A stretch of DNA of 64,000 bases from the NCBI GenBank assembly GCA_045615885.1, contig JAZLFR010000073.1:1-64000 (forward strand), given 5' to 3'. The position numbers and the translations under genes are program-made. The first letter of the stretch is position 1, and every line of letters starts with the position of its first letter. Source of the DNA: UBA1765 sp045615885 (GTDB lineage: Bacteria; Fibrobacterota; Fibrobacteria; Fibrobacterales; Fibrobacteraceae). Positions 28,426 to 37,314 of this stretch are shown here, piece after piece. Below the pieces are notes generated by a model. The model did no database searches and had not been told where the DNA came from. It was given only the letters and a program-made list of their open reading frames with translations.

Positions 28426-30441
28426 ATGAAAAATTTAAATTTACACAATACGGATAGTTGTATGAAAAGTTTAAAGTTACTTCACATTATAGTGCTCGCC
28501 TTGATTTGCGTTGGTGAAATTTTTGCCCAGGCAGGTAATCGCGGTGGTTCCGACGGTATTCACCAATATAATGCCTATACTTTGGGTAAGTGGGGCATTC
28601 GCGCTGGCGGTAGCGGCTTTGGTACGTTTGACTCGTACGCCTATTCCGGTGACAGACACTACGAAGTTTACGATAACGATAATATCGGTATCACCGGCGG
28701 TGGCGGCGAGTACAAGGTTGGCATGTTCGCTCCGTCGCTTGAACTTATCCCTTACATGGGCGTTGGTCTTTCCAAATATCTTGATGTTGGTGGATATTTG
28801 CCTTATTACGGTGACTTGGCTGCTTCCGTGGGTTCCCTTCTGGGTGAGCCGAACGGTGCTGGCGAAGCGGAACTTTGGGCTAGCGGCTTTGGCGACCTTG
28901 GAATCTGGGCTAAAATCCGTACCGAGATTTTCCCGGATGACTTTCTTTTTGCCGCTGCTTTCTACTATGAACTAGACTTCCCGACCGGTGAAGAAGGCTA
29001 CGGCATGCGCGTGCGCCACCCCTGGTACTACAACACCGCAGCCGGCTATAACGATGACCATTCGGCCAAGGGCTACACGGACCCGTTCACTGCAGGTGAA
29101 TTTGTGTCCATTCAAATGTTGATCGGTACGTTTGACTTTAAAAAGAAGGGCTACTTCCCGATCCGCTGGAACACCTACTTTGGCATGGCCCTTGCCTCTG
29201 GCTATGGTGCCAACACCCTTATCTATGGTACCGGCGTAAACTTCATTCCGAATGGCAAATTGTTCGAAAGCCAGCCAGATAGCCTCGAAATCAAGTTCTT
29301 TGGCGAATTCCATGCTGAATCCAGGGTGCAAAAGACTCCGCTCCCGCGCATGCCGCTCGACTTGGATGTTTTGGCTCTCGATGCGGGCGTTACATTCAGT
29401 GTTGCTGATGTTTTGGATATTACGCTTGCTTTTGAAATGTCGGTGAAGGCTTTTGCCTACTTGATTGGCGATTACAATCGTGATTCAAGCCACGGCTTTG
29501 AAAACTTGCACGAAAGTGGATATTATGGTGATGGCGTTACAGCTACTTACGCTATTTCTTCGACGCCATACTATGGCGGTCACTTGAATGTCTCCATACA
29601 CTTTGGTGGAGTAAAGGATCCTCCGCCGGAACCATGCCCGGAACCTCGTGTAGATACAGTATATGTTACCAGGTATGATACTGTTGAAATTGCTGCGACT
29701 TGCCCGGTTTACGAAGAAAAAATTTGCCCAGTTCCAGACCTAAAATACTTCAAGAAGAGTATTCACTTCAAGTCTGACTCCTATGAACTTGAGGAACGTT
29801 CCAAGTACATTTTGGATGAACTCGTCGACTTGATGAAGATGCTCCCCGATGTAAAGCTTGACCTCTTTGGTCATACCGATAGCACCGCATCTGAAGATTA
29901 CAATGTCAGGTTGTCTCAGAATCGTGCACGCTCTGCCATGAAGTACATGGTTGAAAGCGGGATTGACTCCACTCGTTTGCAAACTGGTTGGAGTGGCGAA
30001 ATGCAGCCGGTTCGCGATAATGGAGCCGAAAAGGGCCGTCGCAAGAATCGTCGTGTAGAATTGCTGCCGTATGACCAGACGCAGCAAGAAAAATCCTATG
30101 CCGAAGAAAAAGCAGATGGAAGCGGATCTGACCAGTATGAACATCCTGCTGACTCCACGCAGGCACCTGCCGATACTGTAGAATCTGACTTCTATAATGG
30201 TGCTCCACTTTACTTGGATGAGAAGCCGAAGGAAGAACCTGCCGAGGAGCCTTTAGCCCCTGCTGAAGAAGTTGCAGCTACTGCTGAAGAGATTCAACCT
30301 CTTGCAGAGGAATCTTCTGCCCCTGCTGAAGAAGTCTCTGCCACAGCCGAGGAGGAGTCTGCTCCGGTTGAAGAAGCGGCTCCAGCCGAGGAAGATGCCG
30401 CTCCAGTAGAAGAATCTGAATCCTCTGGAGAGGATTTGTAA
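28426..30441 (+). CDS. OmpA-family outer-membrane protein with acidic Pro/Ala/Glu tail
   Basis: This 671-residue protein has a signal sequence that fits best from the internal ATG 28462 (MKSLKLLHIIVLALICVGEIFAQ), though ATG 28426 has the better upstream GAGGG. Residues about 45-400 form a Gly/Tyr-rich barrel. A short Pro/Cys linker (PPPEPCPEPRVD) leads to an OmpA peptidoglycan-binding domain (about 440-550) with DLFGHTDSTASEDYNVRLSQNRA and GRRKNRRVEL. A tail of about 110 residues then repeats APAEE and ATAEE units to the stop. In most OmpA proteins the peptidoglycan domain is last, so the acidic tail is unusual. A terminator follows. Confidence 0.88.
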   Translation: MKNLNLHNTDSCMKSLKLLHIIVLALICVGEIFAQAGNRGGSDGIHQYNAYTLGKWGIRAGGSGFGTFDSYAYSGDRHYEVYDNDNIGITGGGGEYKVGMFAPSLELIPYMGVGLSKYLDVGGYLPYYGDLAASVGSLLGEPNGAGEAELWASGFGDLGIWAKIRTEIFPDDFLFAAAFYYELDFPTGEEGYGMRVRHPWYYNTAAGYNDDHSAKGYTDPFTAGEFVSIQMLIGTFDFKKKGYFPIRWNTYFGMALASGYGANTLIYGTGVNFIPNGKLFESQPDSLEIKFFGEFHAESRVQKTPLPRMPLDLDVLALDAGVTFSVADVLDITLAFEMSVKAFAYLIGDYNRDSSHGFENLHESGYYGDGVTATYAISSTPYYGGHLNVSIHFGGVKDPPPEPCPEPRVDTVYVTRYDTVEIAATCPVYEEKICPVPDLKYFKKSIHFKSDSYELEERSKYILDELVDLMKMLPDVKLDLFGHTDSTASEDYNVRLSQNRARSAMKYMVESGIDSTRLQTGWSGEMQPVRDNGAEKGRRKNRRVELLPYDQTQQEKSYAEEKADGSGSDQYEHPADSTQAPADTVESDFYNGAPLYLDEKPKEEPAEEPLAPAEEVAATAEEIQPLAEESSAPAEEVSATAEEESAPVEEAAPAEEDAAPVEESESSGEDL

Positions 30442-30450
30442 AAATGAAAA

Positions 30451-30483
30451 TGCACTTTGGGAAATTTCTTGAAGTGCTTTTTT
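30451..30483 (+). terminator. Terminator after the OmpA-family gene
   Basis: GCACTT...AAGTGC with an A/T-rich inner arm is followed by TTTTTT. It lies 10 bases after the stop codon and just before the polysaccharide island. Confidence 0.65.
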
Positions 30484-30498
30484 ATGGAATGGTTGCCA

Positions 30499-30804
30499 AT
30501 GTACGAACTTTGCATAAAGAGATTTTTTGATTTTAGCTTATCTCTGATTGCCGTTTTGGTGCTCAGTCCTGTTCTGCTGTTGCTGACCGTTGTTGGTGCC
30601 ATAGCCATGAGGGGGAATCCTTTCTTCACGCAGCTTCGCCCCGGCAAGAACGAGAAGATATTTAAGCTGGTCAAGTTTCGCAGTATGACTATGGCTCAAG
30701 ATGAACAAGGTAATCTACTATCGGATAAGAATCGTCTCAATAAGTTTGGAATGCTTTTGAATTTCGAAAAATTAAAAAATGGTATACCTTGTATGCTACA
30801 ATAA
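30499..30804 (+). pseudogene. Truncated initiating sugar-phosphate transferase (WcaJ/RfbP type)
   Basis: ATG 30499 begins MYELCIKRFFDFSLSLIAVL, the membrane hairpin and basic helix typical of bacterial sugar transferases that load the first sugar phosphate on undecaprenyl phosphate. The core segments GNPFFTQLRPGKNEKIFKLVKFRSMT and the Asp-containing MAQDEQGN follow. The protein then diverges after RLNKFGMLL into about 15 unrelated residues and stops at residue 101. The conserved SLDELPQL...GPRP region and C-terminus (about 90 residues) are missing. It is probably inactive. The break falls just before the ATP-grasp gene, as if later genes replaced the original locus. Confidence 0.8.
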
Positions 30805-30815
30805 GAGGTTTTGTA

Positions 30816-31937
30816 ATGAAAAAATGTGATGTTATTGTAACGTATTGCTGGAATCGTGTTGGGTACGCCATTCTAAGAAGTCTTTCTGCACAAGGATTGA
30901 ATGTATACGCTGCAGATACGTCTTCTTTCAATATTTGCAGTGCGTCTCGTTTTTGCGCAGGCAGCTTTGTCTATCCAGATCCTTTCAAAAATGAATCTGG
31001 TTTTATAGCTTGCTTATTGGAAAAAATAAAAGAATTGAAACCGCGGGTTTTGTTTCCAACTCATGACGAATCTATTGTAATTGCAAAGCATATAGATGAG
31101 TTTCCTAAAGACTTGATTATTCCCATAGAATCTTTTAGGAAAATGACTGATTTGTCAAAGAAGGATTTTGCGACAGCTATTGCTCAATCCGTACAAGTTC
31201 CCACGCCTTTGGATGTAGATGAGAATTCTGTAGAGTCTTATCCGGTAGTTTTCAAACTGACCGTTAGTAATTCAGCGAAGCATGTTTTTTATCCAAAGAA
31301 CGTTGAGGAATTGAACGATTTAAAAAAACAATTCGCCGGTAAACCATATCTTGTCCAATCAATTGTCCAAGGTACTGATTTCAGTGTTGACTGCTTGCGA
31401 TGGAATGGATCTTTTTATGCGTCAGTTTATAGGGCCCTTATAACAAAAACTGTTGGAGGAGGAACTTCAACCCAACGAATGATTGTGGATTTCCCAGAAC
31501 TTGTAGAATTCGCTAAACGAATTTTAGATAAGGTTGATTATAAGGGGGTTTGTGGTCTTGATTTTAAGGTAAACGAGGATAATGGAAAAATTGCATTCTT
31601 GGAAGTGAATGCCCGTTTTACTGGTGGATTGGCTACTCCAATAAAGGCGGGTTTTGATATACCCTATATGTTATATTCGCTAGCGGTAAATGGTTCATAT
31701 AATGAAAAAGTGAATATAAATATTGGCACTAAGACGAAATGGTTGTTGGGAGATGTTATTACTTTGTGTGGACGTATGCTTTCTAGAAAACTTTCGTTCA
31801 AGGAATTAAGGGAAATTTTCAGATTCCGCGGCTTTGATGGTTTTGATGATTTCCGCTGGGATGATAAAAAAATCATTTTGGGCGAAATGAATTATTATTT
31901 TAGTAAACTTGTAAAAAATAGAAAACTTAATCCGTAA
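30816..31937 (+). CDS. ATP-grasp protein
   Basis: The proposed start is ATG 30816 (MKKCDVIVTYCWNRVGYAIL), preceded by AAGAGG. The protein has 373 residues. It has a PurK/carbamoyl-phosphate-synthase-like layout: an N-terminal Rossmann-like part (GLNVYAADTSSFNICSASRF), PRVLFPTHDESIV, a central ATP-binding region (VVFKLTVSNSAKHVFYPKN, LVQSIVQGTDFSVDC), and the metal-binding end CGLDFKVNEDNGKIAFLEVNARFTGG. Such enzymes join a carboxylate to an amine or thiol. In glycan loci they decorate sugars with amino acids or act in precursor synthesis. The specific substrate is unknown. Base composition is AT-rich. Confidence 0.75.
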   Translation: MKKCDVIVTYCWNRVGYAILRSLSAQGLNVYAADTSSFNICSASRFCAGSFVYPDPFKNESGFIACLLEKIKELKPRVLFPTHDESIVIAKHIDEFPKDLIIPIESFRKMTDLSKKDFATAIAQSVQVPTPLDVDENSVESYPVVFKLTVSNSAKHVFYPKNVEELNDLKKQFAGKPYLVQSIVQGTDFSVDCLRWNGSFYASVYRALITKTVGGGTSTQRMIVDFPELVEFAKRILDKVDYKGVCGLDFKVNEDNGKIAFLEVNARFTGGLATPIKAGFDIPYMLYSLAVNGSYNEKVNINIGTKTKWLLGDVITLCGRMLSRKLSFKELREIFRFRGFDGFDDFRWDDKKIILGEMNYYFSKLVKNRKLNP

Positions 31938-31950
31938 GATTTGTTCGAGA

Positions 31951-33063
31951 ATGAAAGTTTTATATGTAACGACGATCTCAAATACGATGGAGTTTTTCCC
32001 TGAGCATGTGAAGATGCTTGTGGAAAAGGGTAATTCCGTAGATATTGCTTGTTGCATAAAAAGGGAACTTTGGCCTGTTTATTCCGAATTAAATTGCAAA
32101 GTCCATCACATTCCCTTTTCTCGCTCACCTTTTAGCCGCGATAATTTGACTGCCTATCGCCTGCTGAAAAAGTTGGTGGAGCAGGAACATTACGACATTG
32201 TTCATTGCCATACGCCAAATGCTGCCATGGTCACGCGCCTGGCCTGCCGCAAGGTCCGCAAGCAGGGAACCCGCGTGATTTATACAGCCCACGGCTTCCA
32301 CTTCTTTAAGGGAGCGCCCCTTAAGAATTGGCTGATGTTTTACCCGGTGGAAAAGTTCAGCAGTTATTTTACAGATACCCTCATTACCATCAACTCCGAA
32401 GACTACGCCCTGGCGCAAAAGAAAATGCATGCCAAGGAAGTGTGCTATGTTCCTGGTGTAGGGATTGATGTTTCGCGAATTTCCGCTGTCTCGGTGGATC
32501 GCTGCAAGAAACGAGCAGAAATCGGTGTGCCGGAAGATGCGCTGCTTTTACTTTCAATCGGTGAATTGAATGTCAATAAAAATCATCAGGTCGTGCTGCA
32601 CGCTCTTTCGCAAATCAAGGACGTTGTCGAAAAGCATAATATTCATTACGCAATCGCAGGCGTTGGCGACCAGGAACAGAACCTGTTGAGTTTGGCTGAA
32701 TCCTTAGGCTTGAAAGAACGATTCCGTTTGCTGGGGTATCGCAAAGATGCTCTTGAACTTTACAAGGCTGCGGATGTTTTCGTTTTTCCGTCGTATCGCG
32801 AAGGACTTTCCGTTTCGCTGATGGAATCCATGGCCAGCGGCCTGCCTGCGGTAGTTTCTAAAATCCGCGGCAATGTGGATTTGATCGATGGGGAAGGTGG
32901 CGCTCACTGTGACCCGTTCAATGCAGAAACTTTTGCAGCTGCCATTTGCAAAATGACTGATGGCGCAACTCGCGAAACCATGGGCGCACATAACAAAAAA
33001 GCCGTTCGCAAATTCTCCCTCCAGAATGTCCTGGAGAAAATGGGGAAAATCTACAAGATTTAA
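31951..33063 (+). CDS. Glycosyltransferase family 4
   Basis: This 370-residue GT-B enzyme transfers a sugar from a nucleotide donor to a lipid-linked glycan at the cytoplasmic face. It has an EpsD/CapM-like N-terminus (MKVLYVTTISNTMEFFPEHVK), a HCHTPNAA motif, YTAHGFHFFKGAP and VPGVGIDVSRI. The C-terminal donor motif SYREGLSVSLMESMASGLP carries the two spaced Glu residues. The first 180 bases are AT-rich and the remainder closer to host composition. It lies 13 bases after the ATP-grasp gene. Confidence 0.85.
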   Translation: MKVLYVTTISNTMEFFPEHVKMLVEKGNSVDIACCIKRELWPVYSELNCKVHHIPFSRSPFSRDNLTAYRLLKKLVEQEHYDIVHCHTPNAAMVTRLACRKVRKQGTRVIYTAHGFHFFKGAPLKNWLMFYPVEKFSSYFTDTLITINSEDYALAQKKMHAKEVCYVPGVGIDVSRISAVSVDRCKKRAEIGVPEDALLLLSIGELNVNKNHQVVLHALSQIKDVVEKHNIHYAIAGVGDQEQNLLSLAESLGLKERFRLLGYRKDALELYKAADVFVFPSYREGLSVSLMESMASGLPAVVSKIRGNVDLIDGEGGAHCDPFNAETFAAAICKMTDGATRETMGAHNKKAVRKFSLQNVLEKMGKIYKI

Positions 33064-33147
33064 AGCCTTGTTTGTTCTTTAAAATTATGTATATTTGCAT
33101 TATGTAATTTTGCATAATGTATTTTTGTATAATTATTGAGGATTGTT

Positions 33148-34299
33148 ATGACTAAGTTGAAAAATCCGTTTGTAATTGGCAAATATGTTGGTCCAAAGTA
33201 TTTTTGTGACCGTGTTGAAGAAAGTAAACAGCTTATCCATCATGTTGTTAATGGCCGAAATGTTGTCATTATGTCGGAACGCCGTTTGGGTAAAACCGGC
33301 TTGATAGAACATTGCTTGGCTTCAAAAGAACTATGCGATGAATACAACGCTTTTTTTATCGATATTTATGCTCTTCACAATCTGAGAGAATTTGTTTATG
33401 AACTTGCTAATGAAGTCTTTAGAAAAATAGCACCAAAACAAAAGAATTTTTTAGAACATTTTTCAAAAATATTAAAAAGCCTAAAGACCTCGTTCTCCAT
33501 TGATCAGATGAGTGGGACCCCGCAGGTGTCGTTTTCCTTAGGTGAAATTCGTAATCCTGAAGTGACTTTGGATGAAGTATTTGAATACTTGGAAAAAGCG
33601 GACAAACCTTGTATTGTGGCTATTGATGAATTTCAACAAATTGTAGGATTTGAAGAAGATAATGTAGAGGCTTTGTTACGCACTAAGATTCAGCATTTGA
33701 AAAATGTCCAATTTGTTTTTGCGGGTAGCAAGCGTCACTTACTTGAAGGCATTTTTAATTCGCCAAATCGTCCGTTCTATAACAGCGTTGTCTTTATGCG
33801 TCTTGCTCCGATTGCAGAGACCGCCTATTTGGATTTCTGTACGCGTCATTTTAAGTCTAACGACAAACGGCTGGATGAAAAACTTGTTACTGAAGCATAT
33901 AGAAGTTTTGGTGGTGTGACTTGGTATTTGCAGCTTTTTATGAACGAAGCCTACGCGATGACTCCTCCCAAAAAGGAAGCTTCACTCTCAGATTTTAAAG
34001 AAGTTTTGCAACATTTGGTAGATACCAAGCGTTTCACCTTTGAAGAAATTTATGCTCGCCTTACAGAAAAACAAAAAATTCTAGTAATGGCTATGGCAGC
34101 CGAGTATCCTGATAAGGTGAACTTGACTTCTGCCGATTTTATAAGTCGCTATCAGTTGAAAACTGCCAGTGCTGTTCAATCAGCAATGAAGGGGCTCATG
34201 GACAAGGGCGTTGTCGATGACTTTGGCGGCTCTCGTCAAATTAGTGATTTGCTATTTGCCTACTGGCTTAAAATGAGGTGGGAATATGTCTCGCGTTAA
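33148..34299 (+). CDS. Archaeal-type AAA ATPase
   Basis: This 383-residue protein of the PF01637 type has Walker A SERRLGKTGL near residue 45, Walker B CIVAIDEFQQIV near 155, an Arg-containing FAGSKRHLL sensor region and a winged-helix C-terminal part (QKILVMAMAAEYPDKVN, AVQSAMKGLMDKGVV). Family members are often found in mobile or regulatory contexts, with no settled function. The start is ATG 33148. The upstream CATTATG...CATAATG inverted repeat (about 33096-33118) and TATAAT at 33128 suggest its own promoter. It ends inside the first codons of wzm (14-bp overlap), so exporter translation may be coupled to it. It is not a normal exporter component. Confidence 0.8.
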   Translation: MTKLKNPFVIGKYVGPKYFCDRVEESKQLIHHVVNGRNVVIMSERRLGKTGLIEHCLASKELCDEYNAFFIDIYALHNLREFVYELANEVFRKIAPKQKNFLEHFSKILKSLKTSFSIDQMSGTPQVSFSLGEIRNPEVTLDEVFEYLEKADKPCIVAIDEFQQIVGFEEDNVEALLRTKIQHLKNVQFVFAGSKRHLLEGIFNSPNRPFYNSVVFMRLAPIAETAYLDFCTRHFKSNDKRLDEKLVTEAYRSFGGVTWYLQLFMNEAYAMTPPKKEASLSDFKEVLQHLVDTKRFTFEEIYARLTEKQKILVMAMAAEYPDKVNLTSADFISRYQLKTASAVQSAMKGLMDKGVVDDFGGSRQISDLLFAYWLKMRWEYVSR

Positions 34300-35125
34300 A
34301 ACTGTCATCAAGCCTCGCAAAAATCTTCTTGATATAGATATCAAGGGGATTTGGCGTTATCGCGATCTGTACCGGATGTACATCCATCGCGATATCGTGA
34401 CGCAGTACAAGCAGACTATTCTCGGTCCGCTGTGGTACTTGATTCAGCCCTTGATGACTACCGTCATGTACATGTTCGTGTTCGGCGGCCTGGCGGGAAT
34501 TTCTACCGATGGTTTGCCGCAGCCGCTGTTCTATATGTCGGGCATTGTGCTGTGGAATTACTTTAATGCTTGCTTCACGGCATCCAGCGAAGTGTTTACG
34601 GCGAATGCTGGCGTCTTTGGCAAGGTCTATTTCCCGCGACTGATCGTGCCTCTTTCGGCGGTGACTTCGAACCTGCTGAAAATGCTAATCCAGCTGCTGA
34701 TCTTTGTGGGACTGTACATTTACTTTGCTGTGAATGGCGCACCGCTCCACTTGAATGCTGTGGCTTTGCTGTTCCCGGTACTTATCGTGATGCTTGCCTT
34801 TCATGCGCTTTCTTGGGGCTTGATTTTCTCTTCGCTGACCACCAAGTATCGTGACCTGAAATTTTTGATTCAGTTCGGCATTCAACTGTTCATGTATGCC
34901 ACGCCTGTGATTTACCCGCTGAGTGTCGCGCCCGAAAAATACCGCCGCATTCTGGAACTGAACCCGCTGACTCCCATCTTCGAAGCCTTCAAGTATGGAA
35001 CTCTTGGCGTAGGCAGCCTTGACTGGGGCGGCCTCGCTTACAGCGCCGTGTTTATGCTGGTGTCGCTTTTCTTTGCCGTGGTAATCTTCAGCCGCGTAGA
35101 ACGCAACTTCATGGATACGGTGTAG
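34286..35125 (+). CDS. wzm: Polysaccharide ABC exporter permease
   Basis: This 279-residue ABC-2-type membrane protein has six hydrophobic segments. The N-terminal amphipathic region (YRMYIHRDIVTQYKQTILGPLWYLIQPL) is diagnostic of polysaccharide export permeases, and Glu/Pro-rich LELNPLTPIFEAFKYG precedes the last helices. With Wzt it flips a finished undecaprenyl-linked chain across the inner membrane. GAGGTGGGA precedes ATG 34286. Composition here is GC-richer than the flanking accessory genes, like host DNA. Its ATPase partner is displaced 3.1 kb downstream by inserted genes. Confidence 0.9.
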   Translation: MSRVKTVIKPRKNLLDIDIKGIWRYRDLYRMYIHRDIVTQYKQTILGPLWYLIQPLMTTVMYMFVFGGLAGISTDGLPQPLFYMSGIVLWNYFNACFTASSEVFTANAGVFGKVYFPRLIVPLSAVTSNLLKMLIQLLIFVGLYIYFAVNGAPLHLNAVALLFPVLIVMLAFHALSWGLIFSSLTTKYRDLKFLIQFGIQLFMYATPVIYPLSVAPEKYRRILELNPLTPIFEAFKYGTLGVGSLDWGGLAYSAVFMLVSLFFAVVIFSRVERNFMDTV

Positions 35126-35184
35126 AATTGCTGTTTTAATGCGTTATGCCGTAGAGCCTGTCGTGATTTTTTGAAATAATAATG

Positions 35185-35212
35185 TTGGAGGGTTCCTTAA
35201 AAAAGTTATATT
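35185..35212 (+). promoter_or_regulatory. Possible promoter giving a near-leaderless AAA/PD-(D/E)XK mRNA
   Basis: TTGGAG (35185-35190), a 16-base spacer and TATATT (35207-35212) place the transcription start at or very near ATG 35219. No Shine-Dalgarno sequence fits before that ATG. It suggests the gene is transcribed independently of the exporter operon. Confidence 0.4.
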
Positions 35213-35218
35213 GTAAGT

Positions 35219-36808
35219 ATGGCTCTCAAAAGATTTCCAATCGGTGTTCAAGACTTCGCAAGAATTCGCGAAGATGGCAAGTATTATGTAGATAAGACCG
35301 ACTTGATCTACAAAATGACCCATACTGATGATTATTACTTTCTCAGCCGTCCTCGTCGTTTTGGAAAATCTCTTTTAATCAGCACTCTGCAATATTATTT
35401 CGAAGGCCGCAAGGAACTGTTCTCGGGCCTTGCCATGGAACGCCTTGAAACCGAGTGGAAAAAGTACCCGGTCATTCGGCTTGATATGAGCCGTCTAAAA
35501 GATTTGGACGAAGAAATCTTTGCCGCCAACATGGATTCCATTATTGGTCACATTGAAAAAGAATACGGCATCGAAAACGACCTGTCAAATCGAGCCTGGG
35601 GTACGCGCCTTTCGAACCTAATTTATGAAGCGAACAAGAAGACTGGCGAACAGGTTGTAGTCCTTGTGGATGAATATGATGCTCCTGTTTTAGAAGCGAT
35701 GCATGATGCAGCCCTGCTGAATAAAATCCGCAATCGCATGCGTGACTTTTACGCTCCACTCAAGGCGCTCGGCGGCATTTTGCGTTTCGTGTTCCTCACG
35801 GGCATCAGCAAGTTCAGCCAGCTAAGCATCTTTAGCGAACTCAATAACCTGAAAGTCATTACGATGCTTGATGACTATGCCGCAATCTGCGGCATCACCA
35901 AGGAAGAACTGCTCACACAAATGCAGCCTGAAATCCAGGCTTTGGCAGACAAGCAGAAAATGACTTACGATGAAGCTGTTGCAGGTCTGCAACGCCAGTA
36001 TGACGGTTACCATTTCAGTGAAAATTCCCCGGATATCTACAATCCGTTCAGCTTGATAAATTCCCTGAGTGATGGAAAACTTGACAATTACTGGTTTGCC
36101 ACCGGCACGCCGACCGTCTTGACAAGACTTGTGAGCAAGTTTAAGATGGATCCTGTGATGATGAATGACGGTTTCGAATCAACGCAGGAAATGTTCGATG
36201 CCCCTACGGAAACGGCCACTGACCCGATTCCAATGCTTTACCAAAGCGGCTATTTGACGATTCGCGGTTTTGTCAGCGGCATCTATAATTTGGGTTTCCC
36301 GAATGATGAAGTTCGCATGGGCTTTTTGAAGGCCTTGATGCCGTATTACGCTAAAGAAAATGCAAATCAGAACGATATCTTTATTCTCGCCTTTACCCGT
36401 GCCATGCGTGAAGGGCGCCTCGAAGATGCCCTTTTGCAGATGCGCGCGTTCTTCAGCAGCATCCCATACAATGCAGAACGCCAGGACGAAAACCATTACA
36501 AGACATTGTTCTTTTTGATTTTCAAGCTGTGTACACCTTACCTCGTTCGTACAGAGGAATGCTCTGCCGCAGGCCGCGCAGACGCCGTCGTAGAAACTGC
36601 CGACGCTGTTTATGTTTTTGAATTCAAGCTTGATGCAAACGGCACTGCTGAAGATGCCCTCAAGCAAATTGACGACAAGGGCTATCTGGTGCCTTACACA
36701 GTTACAAAAAAAGCCGACGGTTCGCCGAAAAAATTGTTCAAGATCGGTGTTGCCTTCGATGCAGAAAAGCGAACTCTGGGTGAGTGGAAGATTGTTTCAT
36801 GTTTATGA
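35219..36808 (+). CDS. AAA-ATPase-like / PD-(D/E)XK nuclease-domain protein
   Basis: This 529-residue protein belongs to the AAA-ATPase_like (PF09820) plus PDDEXK_9 (PF08011) family. Its N-terminal signature is LPIGVQDFARIRE-like (RFPIGVQDFARIREDGKYYV DKT). It has P-loop RPRRFGKSLL near residue 45, Walker B VVVLVDEYDAPV near 148, an AAA lid with FLTGISKFSQLSIFSELNN, and a C-terminal nuclease-fold motif GRADAVVETADAVYVFEFKL. Such proteins occur in many copies in gut bacteria, with no demonstrated role. Insertion between wzm and wzt with its own promoter suggests a mobile cassette. Confidence 0.88.
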   Translation: MALKRFPIGVQDFARIREDGKYYVDKTDLIYKMTHTDDYYFLSRPRRFGKSLLISTLQYYFEGRKELFSGLAMERLETEWKKYPVIRLDMSRLKDLDEEIFAANMDSIIGHIEKEYGIENDLSNRAWGTRLSNLIYEANKKTGEQVVVLVDEYDAPVLEAMHDAALLNKIRNRMRDFYAPLKALGGILRFVFLTGISKFSQLSIFSELNNLKVITMLDDYAAICGITKEELLTQMQPEIQALADKQKMTYDEAVAGLQRQYDGYHFSENSPDIYNPFSLINSLSDGKLDNYWFATGTPTVLTRLVSKFKMDPVMMNDGFESTQEMFDAPTETATDPIPMLYQSGYLTIRGFVSGIYNLGFPNDEVRMGFLKALMPYYAKENANQNDIFILAFTRAMREGRLEDALLQMRAFFSSIPYNAERQDENHYKTLFFLIFKLCTPYLVRTEECSAAGRADAVVETADAVYVFEFKLDANGTAEDALKQIDDKGYLVPYTVTKKADGSPKKLFKIGVAFDAEKRTLGEWKIVSCL

Positions 36809-37213
36809 TGAAATAATTATACTTTTTGTAAGATTCTAAGTTGAAATATCTATACTTTTTGTTTACTTTAGTTCTGTAAGACCGTGCGATTTCATGAATG
36901 CTGCTTTAAGCTCTTCGCACTCCTTGTCGAGCTGTTCCATGTTCGCTGATGCCCATCATAAGTTAAACCTCGCTACAGAGCTGAAATTTTGATATGAATT
37001 TTGAAAGTTCATCTTGCAAACTATAGGCGACATTTGATGGGTGAAAAGTTGCAACATCTGGCTTGAAAATAACGTTCTTTCCGTAGTAAAATGTTTCTTG
37101 CGAAGATAACGAAATTAGGTTGTTTTCGTGCTATTTATCGCTATTGTGGCACAATGTTAAACGGATAATTTTATACATTTGTAAAGTTGCGTTAGCGCTT
37201 TGTTTGGGTAATC
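36809..37213. other. 405-bp intergenic region with a minus-strand ORF remnant
   Basis: The region is AT-rich with no full-length gene. At 36863-36940 on the minus strand a 25-codon frame (MEQLDKECEELKAAFMKSHG..) is well formed but has no ribosome binding site. It may be the end of a lost gene. The rest shows no hairpin or promoter I can defend. Confidence 0.4.
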
Positions 37214-37312
37214 ATGTCAACTGCGATTGAGTTCAACAATGTGGGTAAGATGTACCGCCTGGGCCGCGTGGGTTTAAAAACGTTATATTTATCAAAAAAT
37301 AAGGCAGCCTAA
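37214..37312 (+). pseudogene. Orphan copy of the wzt 5' end
   Basis: Bases 37214-37270 match the first 19 codons of wzt at 38287-38343 with two silent differences (MSTAIEFNNVGKMYRLGRV). The match ends abruptly at GTGGG, and 13 unrelated codons run to TAA 37312, two bases before the HATPase ATG. The fragment has no Walker motif. Its position downstream of wzm is where wzt normally starts, so it is either the original 5' end left behind or a duplication made when the two following genes entered. Confidence 0.85.
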
Positions 37313-37314
37313 TT

